Shown piece after piece: positions 10,980 to 22,000 of a stretch of 64,000 nucleotides of DNA. Within the stretch, counting starts at the first letter, position 1; each line of letters opens with the position of its first letter. The DNA comes from Xanthostigma xanthostigma (taxonomy: Eukaryota > Arthropoda > Insecta > Raphidioptera > Raphidiidae), in NCBI GenBank assembly GCA_963575645.1, contig OY754473.1, forward strand, positions 2,356,001 to 2,420,000, given 5' to 3'. The translations under genes and the position numbers were made by a program. The notes beneath the pieces were generated by a model. It had not been told where the DNA came from. It did not search any database and saw only the letters and a program-made list of their open reading frames with translations.

Positions 10980-12001
10980 TTTTTAACACTATTGCGTATG
11001 TTATACAAAAGTATAAACACTAGCAGTTCTGACTCTTGAGCAGGAGAACATAGTGTCATGTAGAGCTTATTGATATTTTTTGATAAACCTAATAATAATA
11101 ATACATTTTTATTTCTTTTCTTTTAATTAAGTACAGTACAATATAGGTATTTCTTGAAATATTTTCCCCATCAATACAATATATAAACACACTACTACAC
11201 ATTTCACAAATTTATTTCCCTTATGTTATATGCCACCATTCATTTGCTAAAAAAATAGAAATTATAGTTGTCTGACGAAACTTGGTAACTTGTCGAGCGT
11301 CTATCGGGATTTTACATCGACCATGCGCCACCTGCCCAGCATTTCAGCGAACTATCCTATGCGAAGCGTCTCTTAATAAAGCATTGCGCGCTGTGTATTT
11401 TTTTAAAATATTCATTGTTTACAACTATAATTGTAGTTACACACGTCATTGAAAAATCGAAAAAGAAGCATGATATGTTGTACAGTACCCGTTTTTGTTA
11501 GTAGATCAAGTTATTATTAAAAGTGACGGCTGTCAGCTGATTACACACCGTTTGCATGCAGAAAGGAACAAAGTTAACCGTATCACTACAGCTTGTATCA
11601 GTGATCTTGTCACTTTTTACGATGTGACCAGCGCACTCGCGATTTTCTTTCCTCCGATATAATTATGTTTTGGAGACTTGTATCACCCCAACGTATGAGT
11701 TCTTCCTCGTAAATATTCATTTTCAATAAAATATCGAAACAGCTCGCATCGTGCGGCCTGTATTGAATATTTTGACTTGGGCTGCGCCTCCAGGTAAAAT
11801 CTCAATAAGGTTGCCATATGCGGGGGTGTTTGGATCGCTAAACGGGCTTCCAGAGGCCTGTCCGATGAAGGAAACAAAACAAGCAGCAGCAGCGCAACGA
11901 CAACAATGATGGGAAGTGGCACAACGCTTGGATGAGCACGGCGGCAGGCAGGCATGATGCGTTATTAATATCGTAATTATGCATTGCTACTTGCTAGACA
12001 G
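10980..12001. other. Gene-poor stretch, one doubtful ORF
   Basis: Mostly AT-rich and without recognised repeats. On the minus strand 11955-11683 reads a 90-aa frame with a hydrophobic segment at residues 12-28 (signal-like), followed by a polar tail with two cysteines at most. It has no recognised family and could be chance or an unrecognised secreted peptide. Confidence 0.3.
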
Positions 12002-12620
12002 AAGTGATGTGTCGCTCCTGAGCGAGTCGTTCATAATGAACAACTACTCTCTCGGAACGGAGCGAGTCGCTCTTTTTTTTTGTGAATGATTCACTCCGAG
12101 CGCCATTGCTCTGTGCTGAGCTGTTCTGTACTGTTGCATTCGCACATTTGCAGAGCGCACACAGCACAGGCCACAGAAGCACTAGTGAACTTTGCACGTA
12201 CGGAGTTATCTTTGCTGAGCCATTTAAAGTTGAATGACACGCTGTAAGTGTAATAGTACTAAGCTTAACAGTGACTTAAACCATTCACATTGACGTCGTT
12301 GACAAAGATTTAATATTGTAACAATAAACATTATTATTGTTAAGCTTTTATTATATTTTATAGTTTATCCGAAATGCGAATAATATAAGATCAGAATCGT
12401 ATTAAAATCAGTTCAGAGCTGAGTGTGTGTATTGTGCTGTGCAATGCTACGTGACTCCTGAGCATGCATGATGACAGTTCACACCTCTGCAGTCTGCACT
12501 CTTGTGTAGTGCGTACTGTCTAGTGTCGCTCCTTTGAACGACTCGCTCTGAGCGACTCTTTTTAGTGAGCGGAGCGCACGGAGCCAGCTCTCAATAAAGA
12601 GTCATATGGACACATCACTA
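12002..12620. mobile_element. hAT element, 619 bp, 8-bp target duplication
   Basis: Ends AAGTGATGTGTC and GACACATCACTA are inverted repeats, flanked on both sides by the exact 8-mer CTAGACAG (11994-12001 and 12621-12628). No transposase ORF. Shares terminal sequence with the element at 48858-49325. Confidence 0.85.
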
Positions 12621-12996
12621 CTAGACAGGCAATGGGCACCATGCGCGAATTTCATATAATACGCTATCGGATAATGGCTATTATCATTATTTCCACTGTC
12701 TCTTAATATATGTATGTACATTGTACATACACAACAGGGCCGGCCTGATTTTTAGTATACAGTAAAAGCTCCTTATTCGCGCTTCCTTCATTCGCGTTTT
12801 CACTATTCGCGGATTAAAAAAATGCGACCCAATTCCTATATTCGTGGCTAAAGATTTCTTTGTTCGCGGATCTAATCGGTACATCGGTACATACATATTA
12901 ATAAAAAGGATTCCAATAGGTATCAAACCCAATATCCTTTGTAAACGCGTCGTCAAATGGATTAATAAAAAAGTAAAATAGACCTTATTACAACTA

Positions 12997-13696
12997 TCTT
13001 AATATATAAAAATTACGTGTCACGTTGTTTGTCCGCGTTTGTCCTCGATGAACTCCTAAACTACTGAACCGATTTTAAATTTGATTTGCACACCGTGTGC
13101 AATTCGACCCAACTTGAAAGATAGGATAGCTTACATTTCAATTTATAGTCGCAATATTATTTTTATTGCAAATTATTTGTCTATTCCTTGACAGTCATAA
13201 TACAACCATATAAGATGGCGTACCTGATGACTGGATTGAGTGAATATTCAATAGATGACGCAACGAACTTAACAACCATATAAGATCTGTTGACTGGATT
13301 GAGTGAATATTCAATAGATGGCGCAACGAACTTTACAACCATATCTGTTGACTGGATTGAGTGAATATTCAATAGATGGCGCAAAGAACTTAACAACCAT
13401 ATATCTAGATCGAGGATGTAAAAAAACTGAATATCGTTTAAAACTGCTCGGCACGACGGCGCAGCCGGAGTGCTCGAAATAGAGCAATTGGTGTTTTAAA
13501 GACCAGTTATCCACGAATACTTTACGCTATTTTTTTTCGAGCACGACGGCGCAGCCGGAGTGCTCGACATACACACATATACGCCCATGTATATTTTAAA
13601 ATAGCTAGCAATTAATAAAATAGATAGATAGATGTTCCAATTAAATTGTTTTATTATTTCACTTTATACGTAGCGAAGCACGTACAGGGCCGCTAG
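12997..13696 (+). mobile_element. Helitron, 700 bp, second family
   Basis: Starts TCTTAATATATAAAAATTAC after A12996 and ends AGGGCCGCTAG before T13697. The pre-terminal CGTAGCGAAGCACGTAC is typical of lepidopteran Helitron 3' ends. It carries an internal minisatellite (13203-13400) and two copies of a short palindrome (GAGCACGACGGCGCAGCC...). Non-autonomous. Confidence 0.8.
13203..13400 (+). repeat. Tandem repeat inside Helitron, about 60-bp units, three copies
   Basis: Each unit contains GACTGGATTGAGTGAATATT followed by CAATAGATGRCGCAA; the units begin near 13229, 13292 and 13350 (spacings 63 and 58). Helitrons often collect such internal arrays. Confidence 0.75.
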
Positions 13697-13701
13697 TTAT
13701 A

Positions 13702-14004
13702 GTATAATACGCGCTACGAATCGGAAGTTAGATGCGAATGCGGGCTGGCGCTTGTACAGTCTGTTGAAAAACTACAAACTTGCAACTCAACACAAGTAAA
13801 ATAACAACTTGACAATAGCGTACTCGACTGTACTTTAAAGCAGGAAAGCGACAATTGACAAAGACAACGAGCGAATTCACGGCCAATTACCGACGAGCGC
13901 ACGTTCCGTGCAGGTAGCTGGGAGGTAGTGGGAGTCACAGCGGCTTTAAAATGCGCTGTTTGTGACTAACTTCCGAACCTTTTAGATCCGTGGCGCGTAT
14001 TATA
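13702..14004 (+). mobile_element. MITE Z, copy 1
   Basis: Starts GTATAATACGCGCTACGAAT and ends ATCCGTGGCGCGTATTATA, inverted ends of about 20 bp. The closely similar copy at 43586-43891 keeps a longer left end. No coding capacity. Confidence 0.7.
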
Positions 14005-14507
14005 TTTAAATACTTTTCAAAAGTATTTTTTACAAGTCTGCTGAGGGCCATCAAGAGCCGGCCCTGTGTCCATTCACATACGGTACTCCTCACGCATGCA
14101 GATTCCCCACGCCGTGGTTCCCTCATGCGATCTCAGGTGAGCCGTGACTGCGGTAGGTGTTTCGCTTGCATCCATTCTGGACAGTTTACCGTCTGATTAG
14201 ATCAAACGAGGCGCTCCGCCCGAACCGTCAAATTTTTATTGAACTCTTATAGATTGTTCTCTACGTGTACAAGTGGTTTTTAAAAGTAACTTACAAATTG
14301 CAATGTTTCAGTGAAAACTAACGAAAGTTTATAAAATCGACGTTCAGTTGTGTGTTGAAAATTTATTTCCAATTGTTATTAAACAGTTGACGGTGGATTT
14401 TGAATTGTTTTATACTTTGAGACAAATGATTCGTAATTGTTTGACAGTTGAACGTACTTGTTTTAGGGTTGATTCTGAATTGTTTCAACTTTGTTTGTTT
14501 TTAATTT

Positions 14508-14686
14508 TTTGACAGTTGATTCGTAGTTGTTTGATGACAGTTGATTCGTATTTGTTTGATGACAGTTGATTCGTAGTTGTTTGACGGTTGATTCGTAATT
14601 GTTTGACGGTTGATTCGTAGTTGTTTGACGGTTGATTCGTAGTTGTTTGACAGTTGATTCGCATTTGTTTGACAGTTGTGTTTTGT
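14508..14686 (+). repeat. 21-24-bp minisatellite upstream of the BTB/ankyrin gene
   Basis: About eight units of the type TTGACRGTTGATTCGTAGTTG run head to tail and decay at both edges (14400-14500 and after 14690). The array ends about 300 bp before the first ATG of the BTB/ankyrin gene, so it sits in the probable promoter or 5' UTR. Confidence 0.8.
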
Positions 14687-14986
14687 TGTGTTGTTACTGC
14701 GTTTGTATAAGAAAACAATAACAATACGTTTGTTTTCCTTGAGGTAGTGCGGTGAAATTGTTGTTTTGTGATTAAATCGCCGAAGCAAAAATAATTGAAT
14801 TTTATTTTCGGTATGTTATGCATCCAATTTAAATCTTTGTAATGTTTAATAACTGGAAAATTTTATTCGCGTAACAAAAGATTTATTATACGCTGGAAAA
14901 AATGGAAAGTTACGTCGCAGCCAATTGTTCGGTTGGATTGAATTCGTTCGTCGTTCATCAAAGGATGTGAACAGAGCGTACAAAAA

Positions 14987-16014
14987 ATGCATTGCAAAAA
15001 GGACTGTACCTGTATTTTGTGTAAAGAATTGCGCGGCTTCAAGCCGTCGAATAAAAAATCGATTGCGACGAATTTTATTCTAAAACGCACTGCCGCTTTT
15101 CGACAGAGGGCGCCGTCTTTCGAAAATTGTAACGAGGCGCCGTTGCTTCAAAGATCTTCGTCCGACAGAAAGAAAATCTCGATCGGCACCCGAAACTATC
15201 CCGAACTGTATTCGGTACCGTCGAAAGAGAACCTGAGAAACATCAGGTATGAGGATTCTTACGAAACGAACATTTACGAATCGATCAAATCGGTCAAAAA
15301 GCTCTATTCTAGTCATGAGAACTTGAGCACATATAAGATCGATAAGGGCTCGTCGAGTGACAAATTGAAGCGCGTCCCGGTAACTGGAAGTCAGGTGAAC
15401 CTCGCGGCGTGTTTCAATGAGATGAAGAGCAAGAGGCTGCTGAAAAACAACGACGCAACGATGGACGTAAAAAACGATTGCGTGCTTCGAAGTCAGAATA
15501 TTCACAAGTCCGTTATCTACGTCGGTGATTCGACGGGCGACAATCCGAAACCCATTAAATCCGACGGAACGATCGTCGTTACCAATCCCAAATACGCAAA
15601 CGGAAACAATCTCGATTCGAAAATAAACAAGGGAACGTCGCCGGCTAGCGGCGGTTCGAATCTTCTGAACGTCGAGCTGTTCGATTCGGTCGAAAACCAG
15701 AGGGAAGACTTCTACACCATCGAACTCAACACTAATCCTGCGATTTCGAGCGTCGCGCAGGACGAAAACAAAATAGATAATTCCGAACCGTCGGAGGTTG
15801 TCGATTCGGCGACGGTTTTGGTATCGTCGAAAACAAACGAAGGCGATAACGTTCTCAAGGTCGTTTACAGTGATAGCTTTAAAAACGCGTGCAGAATCAT
15901 TGAGGAATTGGCGAGTATTCAGTTCAACGATATTGATAATGTAACCATCGAGGATTTGGCGCCGACCCTGAACTATGAGTCCGATTGGAGTTTTGTACAG
16001 GAGTGGAGGCAACG
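14987..16014 (+). CDS. BTBD11: BTB/ankyrin gene coding exon 1
   Basis: Reads MHCKKDCTCILCKELRGFKP to SDWSFVQEWRQ plus CG. An uninterrupted frame runs 343 codons to a TAA that lies inside the donor CG|GTAATA. Splicing there leaves phase 2, which matches exon 2 exactly and restores the same Arg. An upstream in-frame TGA at 14939 supports the ATG unless an earlier exon is spliced in. If unspliced, an AATAAA at 16050 could end a short transcript of a 343-aa protein. The product of this exon alone has no recognised domain; it is Ser/Asn-rich and probably disordered. Confidence 0.75.
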
Positions 16015-19000
16015 GTAATATCTTTTGCCTAAATTTGTATATTTAGAGCAATAAACTATTATTATTTGTTTCACTAACCCTTATAAAATAGCTATTTTAC
16101 ATGGCATGTAAAGTGCTCACTTCAATACAGTGAAACCTGTATAACTGGGATCTCGAAGGACCTAGAATTTTTTATCACTCTTAAAAATAGAAGTTACTAA
16201 TCTATACTTCTATACTAATATATAAAGTGGTGAATTGAATTTTCGCAATTTATTCGGTGGAATACTTACCTGAAGAACAAATGAACCGAATAAATAACTA
16301 CTTACGTTCGGTGAATATGGTCATTACCCAGTTTTCCAAATAGGCAGGTTTAAAATGACAGTTGTCTCATTTATTGTAAAAACACGTTTTTTTGTACTGC
16401 GGGGATTTCAAGAATAATCTTGTGAAAAGTTAATTTTGACCTATAAATTAGTATACAGGGTGTCCCACGACATGACTGCCATAGCCTGGAACTGTGTTGC
16501 TGGGGTGATTTCAAGTCAAAAATGTCTAATGAACATATACCCGGAACGCTATCCTAACTGGACTAGAAGCATTTGAAATTTTAGATAAGTAGTAGTAGGA
16601 ATTCCCTACTAATTGCCATTTAAAAATAAGTCGCTTTATTGAATTAGTTGCTCAAAATGTCCACCCAGTTGCTGTATACATAGTCTAGCTCTTCTTAGAA
16701 TTGAAGTGGTAGCTCTGCGAAGAGTCTCAGGATCAGCACGAATAAATACTAATGGTGATTCACAGCCACCTGGTTTTTTTAATAATGACAAAACCAACAG
16801 CCGAACCTAATACCTGCATTAGTGCGCTTACTTATTTGAAATTTCAAATGCTTCTAGGTCAGTTAGGATAGCGTTCCGGGTATATGTTCATTAGACATTT
16901 TTGACTTGAAATCACCCCAGCAACACAGTCCCAGGCTATGGCAGTCATGTTGTGGGACAGCCTGTATAGTTCCCCGCTTTCGGAGGTGGAATGATAAAAT
17001 TGTAATGATGGAATAATTACGCGTCTTCATGAATGAAATTGAAAAGTGATTCATTAAATACGAGCGGTTTTTTTAGTCCAGAAAATTGAGATTGCGTGTT
17101 ATGTAATAAAACCGTTCATTCGTGTGAAAAAAATCCACAGCTCACTGTGTATTCATTAAAATGAATTTTAAATTTTGTTTAAAGCACTTTCTACTTTTTT
17201 ACTTTTGTTTGTTGAACATTTCCTTTGCTTAACGATCGAGACTTCCTTTTTGTTTTCGACCTTCTTTTAGATTATCATTTCTTATTGTCGGTTTTTATGA
17301 TTCTATTAATTATTTATTATTCCGTTAATTTATTAGGTTTTTATAATATTGGAAAGGTGAAATTGTGATAATTAGTTTATGATAATTCATAACTATATAA
17401 TAATGTCTTAATTGGAGTTATTGACGTAATTTTTAGACAAGAGATAGTTACAGATTTCGAGTAGTCAAAATGTAGAATGTGAATCTTGTATACCTGCTGA
17501 ACAATGAAAGTCGATTCTGTCGATCCTTACCCCAAAAAAAAAAACAAAACAGCTGTGGTTAATTATTAACCGACTTCAAAAAAAGGAGGAGGTTCTATGT
17601 TCGACTGTATATTTTTTTTTATGTATGTTCACCGATTTCTCCGTCAATTATGGGCCGATTTTCAAAAATTTTTTTTATTCGAAAGAGTGCACTTCCGAGG
17701 TGGTCCCATTGGAACCAAGTCAGGATGGTGGAATCCGGAGAAATCGAGGGAAACTCTCAAATGTCAAAGGCACGCATACTTGGCATACCTATTGAAATAC
17801 TTTATCTAACACTAAAAAGAGAAAAATAAAATATTTTTAACAAAAAAATTGAACCGACTTCAAAATATGCACTAAAAAGTAAATAATAATGATTATTGTT
17901 ATTTTTGGAGTCGGTGTCAGCCAAAATGAAATCTATTCCGAGAACTAGAGACATGTAAGATTTAAATTGCTACTTTCGAATTCCGATGTGACACCCACTT
18001 CAAAAATAACAATAATTGTTATTTTTTACTTTTTAGTGCATATTTTGAAGTCGGTTCAATTTTTTGTTAAAAATATTTTTTACGTGTGAAATCATATTAT
18101 GTAACCGCGCAAACGACTAGCTAATTCAAAAATATTGACAACCAAAGTATGCTTGTCAGCTATCTAACTAATTTCTTTTTGATAGATCTTCAGAACAAAA
18201 GAATACCTGATTTTTTTATTTTCAAAATATTTTGGGTTGTAACAATTATTATTTTATTCAACATATTTATTAACGTAAGTTTGTAACAAGAATACTATTT
18301 AATTCAACACATTTATTAATTTAATGAAAACAAAAGTAATACATTGCAATTACTTAGCTCTCGTTGGATTTTAAGCGTAAATCTTTATGAAATATTATTT
18401 AGCTCTGCAAGTTAAGTAGGCTTACAAAACTTTTTCTGTCACCCGATAGCGCCAGTAGCAAGTAGAGTATGTGTCATTCTATTGTTAGTACTGCTTATAT
18501 TTTCGGCCACCTGATGGCGCCGCTAGTCAGTGAAGTATTTGTTTCGGTCACCTAATGGCGCTACTAGCCAGTGAAGTATTTGTTTCGGCCGTCTGCTGGC
18601 GCCACTAGCCAGTTAAGTATTTGTTTCGGCCACCTGATGGCGCCACTAGCCAATGAAGTATTTGTCATCCTCATTCTATCTTCACTAACTTATATTTCCC
18701 TCTCAACTTCCGTTCGCCTCGCCCGATCACACTTCCGTAAATCTCTCGTCACGCATTCACCAGCTTACTCCCCAAGTCAAGCGTGTGTAAAGAAGTTTTA
18801 CTTCAAAAAAATGCAGTACATAGAGCTCCACTGACTCGATTTTCTTTTTTTGGTTTCAGGCCTTCGGGGACGCCGCGCAGCGACCTACCCCTCCACAACA
18901 ACAGCGTTTCGGATAACAGTCCGTTGGCGGCGAACTACGGCAAGCAGCTCTCTTGTCCGTCGGCGCACATCGCCGGCCGCGTCCATACGCCGGCGAATCT

Positions 19001-22000
19001 GACGCAGTCTCACTTCCAGCTGTGCGGCGATTCGATCGACCTGTCGCCGAGACAACAGCAGCACGCGCACGACAGACAGAGCGTCGCCATTTCGGCCGTC
19101 GACAAGCGGAACGCGAGTCCGTTGGCGGCGTCGCAAGATCGCGGCACGCCCCACGACGCTTCGCACAACGGCAATGGCGGCGGCAACATGGAGCCGGAAA
19201 GAGATCTGGCGCCGAGCAAGATGATTGCGGTGCGGACAAATGAGACCGGTACGATGATCAATCGGATCCCGACGTCCGTCATGACGGACAGGGTTGCCGG
19301 GCCGAGACCGCATCATCATTTGAGCGTCCAGGAACTTAGATTACAGGTTCGTAACAACAACTATGCGCTTAAGACGGCGCGGCTAGGGTTGCCATCCGTC
19401 CGGATTTGTCCTCTTTTTAAGGGCGTCCGGGGAGCGTCCGGGCGGGGCTTTGTTCACAGTCCGGGCTAGAATAATCTTTTCCTATCAAGAGACGATACTA
19501 AAATTTTGTTTTTTTAAGTCAAAAAGATTTATTTTTAGCTTATTGGAATAAAGAAAGTAGAGTTATTGTTTGGTTTTTCTAATTTTTATATGGCACTTTA
19601 ATTTAATTGCCGAAGAGAATCGAGATATAATTAAAGCCGGGAATTACCGGTACTGAATTTCCCGGAAATTCCCGGAAAATTTCATCGCCTTCAGTAGCGG
19701 GAAATGAAACCCATTTCCCGGGAATTCCGGCACTACTAAAAATTATACTAATTTAAATGTTGTAACTATTTTTTCAAGCTGTAAATGCTGTAATCGTCTC
19801 CGGTGAATATTTCAAAACCAGTCTGAATAGGTACAATTTATAAAATTTGAATTTAAGGTTCCTGTTTCATGACAAGAATAATTATTTTTTGTTAAAGTTG
19901 AGCTAAGATAATACTTAATTTGTTGATGTTCAAAGATTATTATTGAGACTGATCGGAATATTTAAAGTTTATTGAATTATGTCGAGTAATAATCAGTGAT
20001 TTGTATTGTGATTAAACTTCTTCGAGACTATTTCCAACATTTTACTTCACGCACAACAAGCAATTACTGGAGCTCCTCCGGTACCCGGAAATACAAATTC
20101 GATTTCAGTACTGGTACTGCAAACCCTAGTCGGGACTAGACGCGATTTTGACATCTCCTTCATCCTCACTGTAGACGCTGTAGACCAAAACCTGCGCGAA
20201 TGTCTGCGCAGTAGTCACTCTTAAATTTTGAATGTTTAACCTCAAAAAGATCAAATGTCAAATGACGCAGTATAATAAAGATAAAAGTGAAAAATGCAAC
20301 AAAATTGGGATAAAATTATTTTTCAAAATAAAATAAAATAATATATTGAAATTAGTGCTTTTTTCACTTTTTAACACCTAATTAATTAAACGTTGTCAAA
20401 CGTATTTTTCTATTCGCTGGAGAAGAACTGTGTAATAAGTAGGGACTTACGTGAGTAAAATCAGTTGAAAATAGATGGTGTTGAAAATACACGACTCCGA
20501 CTATATCTCTTTCTTTCTCAATGTTTATGCTTTTTTGTTTATCGCCTCATGAACTTACTTTCACCATAGAAATTTCACTTCAGAAAATTTGGTCAGTACA
20601 TTTGTGGTTTTGTGTCAAAAGCAAATTTCTTATTTTTCCCATCAACCCCGTTACTCCCACCGCTTGTTTTTTTTAATTTCCTTTTTTTAACTTACTATAT
20701 AATAGTTATTGGCGTAACTAGTAGTCTAAGTCATTCATGGCGTGTCAGCGCGATGTTTTCGGCACCTACGACTCGTGCTGAAAACATCGCGCTGACAGGT
20801 CATGACTTAGCCTACAAGTTGCGCCCATAATTTTATTCAACAATTGCGCGTTATTCATGTTTTAATTATAATGAGATGTTGTAAATATCTATTTATTTCT
20901 TTATAAAAAAAACTGTCAATACTAACAGCACCAAACAGCACGATTCAATGTTTTGGTTTGAGGTTAGCCGGTTATGAATAAACTCCATGTCGAAAACATT
21001 CGGCCTCTCAATTTTAGTCTCAATGGGTAACAACGGAGTTGTTGTTACCTACTATTTCGTTACGACTCAGAAAATAGTTACGTTTATTTTCATTACTCCA
21101 CAATGGCCGAGCTAGCAGAGCCGGATTAAGAAGCGAAGGGGCCCGTAGGCGGGACCCTGGGGCTGGGCCTATCGCCTATGTAAGGGGACGAAAATCAATT
21201 GAAATAAGAATTGCATTTGAAAATGAACTTTTGAAATAATATGAAAAATTATTAATTTATTTATACTATGCCAAAAAATAAATATATAAATACAATGATA
21301 TTAACGTTTATAACTTTAATATATACATTTTATATATTATAACCTACTGAGGGATTATAAATAAGAGAATAATTATATTTGTACATACATAGAATTAGGA
21401 ACAAATTTTTCTACTTTTTCTTTCTGCAAATGTTTCAATTACATCATCGAAGCTAAGTTCTTTTAGTAAATCGACACGCTGTACCTTCACATTTTCTCAA
21501 ATTAGCATACCATAAATGAGAAAATTACAAAATTAAAATATTCTATCACCTTCTGGAGATCTTACAAGAAATTATGACGAAGAATTTTGAACAAAAAATT
21601 AACAATTTTCTAACTTTCATGTTTGTATGATATGAATTTTTTTTCTAATCCAAAAAAAATTCATTTTAATTTTTTTTTATTCATTTTCATGTTTTTCTCA
21701 ATTTTTTCACTTTGGTAGGGCCCTAAGATTTGGGGGGCCTATAGGCGCCGCCTTTAACGCCTACACAGTAAATCCGGCTCTGCGAGCTAGTAGGAATCTT
21801 CATTGAGTTATGACAAGTAATTGTTACCAGTCGGTAAATGGCTATTTAGGGTTCGGTTTTTAGGCATGATAAAACATGAATAACGCGCATGAGTTGAATA
21901 AAATATATTATATTATTATTGTAGCCAAATTAGCAGAATACGAGTGCAAATTTAGCGAAGGTTTAAATACTAATAATCAAATAATTTTTTACGATGCTTT

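Larger units (their letters stand above)
12735..14067. mobile_element. Possible outer hAT-like element (CAGGGCCGGC ends)
   Basis: CAGGGCCGGCCTGATT on the left and AAGAGCCGGCCCTG on the right resemble inverted hAT ends (compare CAGAGCCGGATTAAG at 21116). A Helitron and a MITE lie between them, so if real this is a nest. No matching 8-bp duplication is visible, so this is a guess. A Tigger-like terminus (CAGTAAAAGCTCCTTATT) also starts at 12760. Confidence 0.3.

Noticed and set aside
11683-11955. Secreted peptide gene (90 aa, minus)
   Set aside because: The hydrophobic N-terminus is suggestive, but no family, cleavage pattern or splice context supports it. Left as a doubtful ORF inside the gap entry.
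12687-12956. 89-aa minus-strand ORF as a host gene
   Set aside because: The frame crosses a Tigger-like terminus (TTATTCGCG repeats) and has no protein family features.
14508-14686. CRISPR array
   Set aside because: The units are contiguous and degenerate, without unique spacers, in a eukaryotic genome.
14485-14823. 112-aa and 95-aa minus-strand ORFs rich in NYESTVKQLRIN
   Set aside because: Translations of the minisatellite. Repetition alone explains the open frames.
15080-16012. 310-aa antisense ORF
   Set aside because: Mirror frame of exon 1. Arg-rich, no family features, no splice or promoter context.
14987-16018. A separate single-exon gene of 343 aa
   Set aside because: The terminal TAA lies in a plausible donor and the phase fits exon 2 of the BTB/ankyrin gene. 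Kept as exon 1, with an alternative short form listed as a finding.
18856-19319. Antisense and alternate-frame ORFs over exon 2
   Set aside because: Shadows caused by the CG-rich coding sequence of exon 2. The same applies at 23234-23685, 27171-27554, 30057-30603 and 31131-31820.
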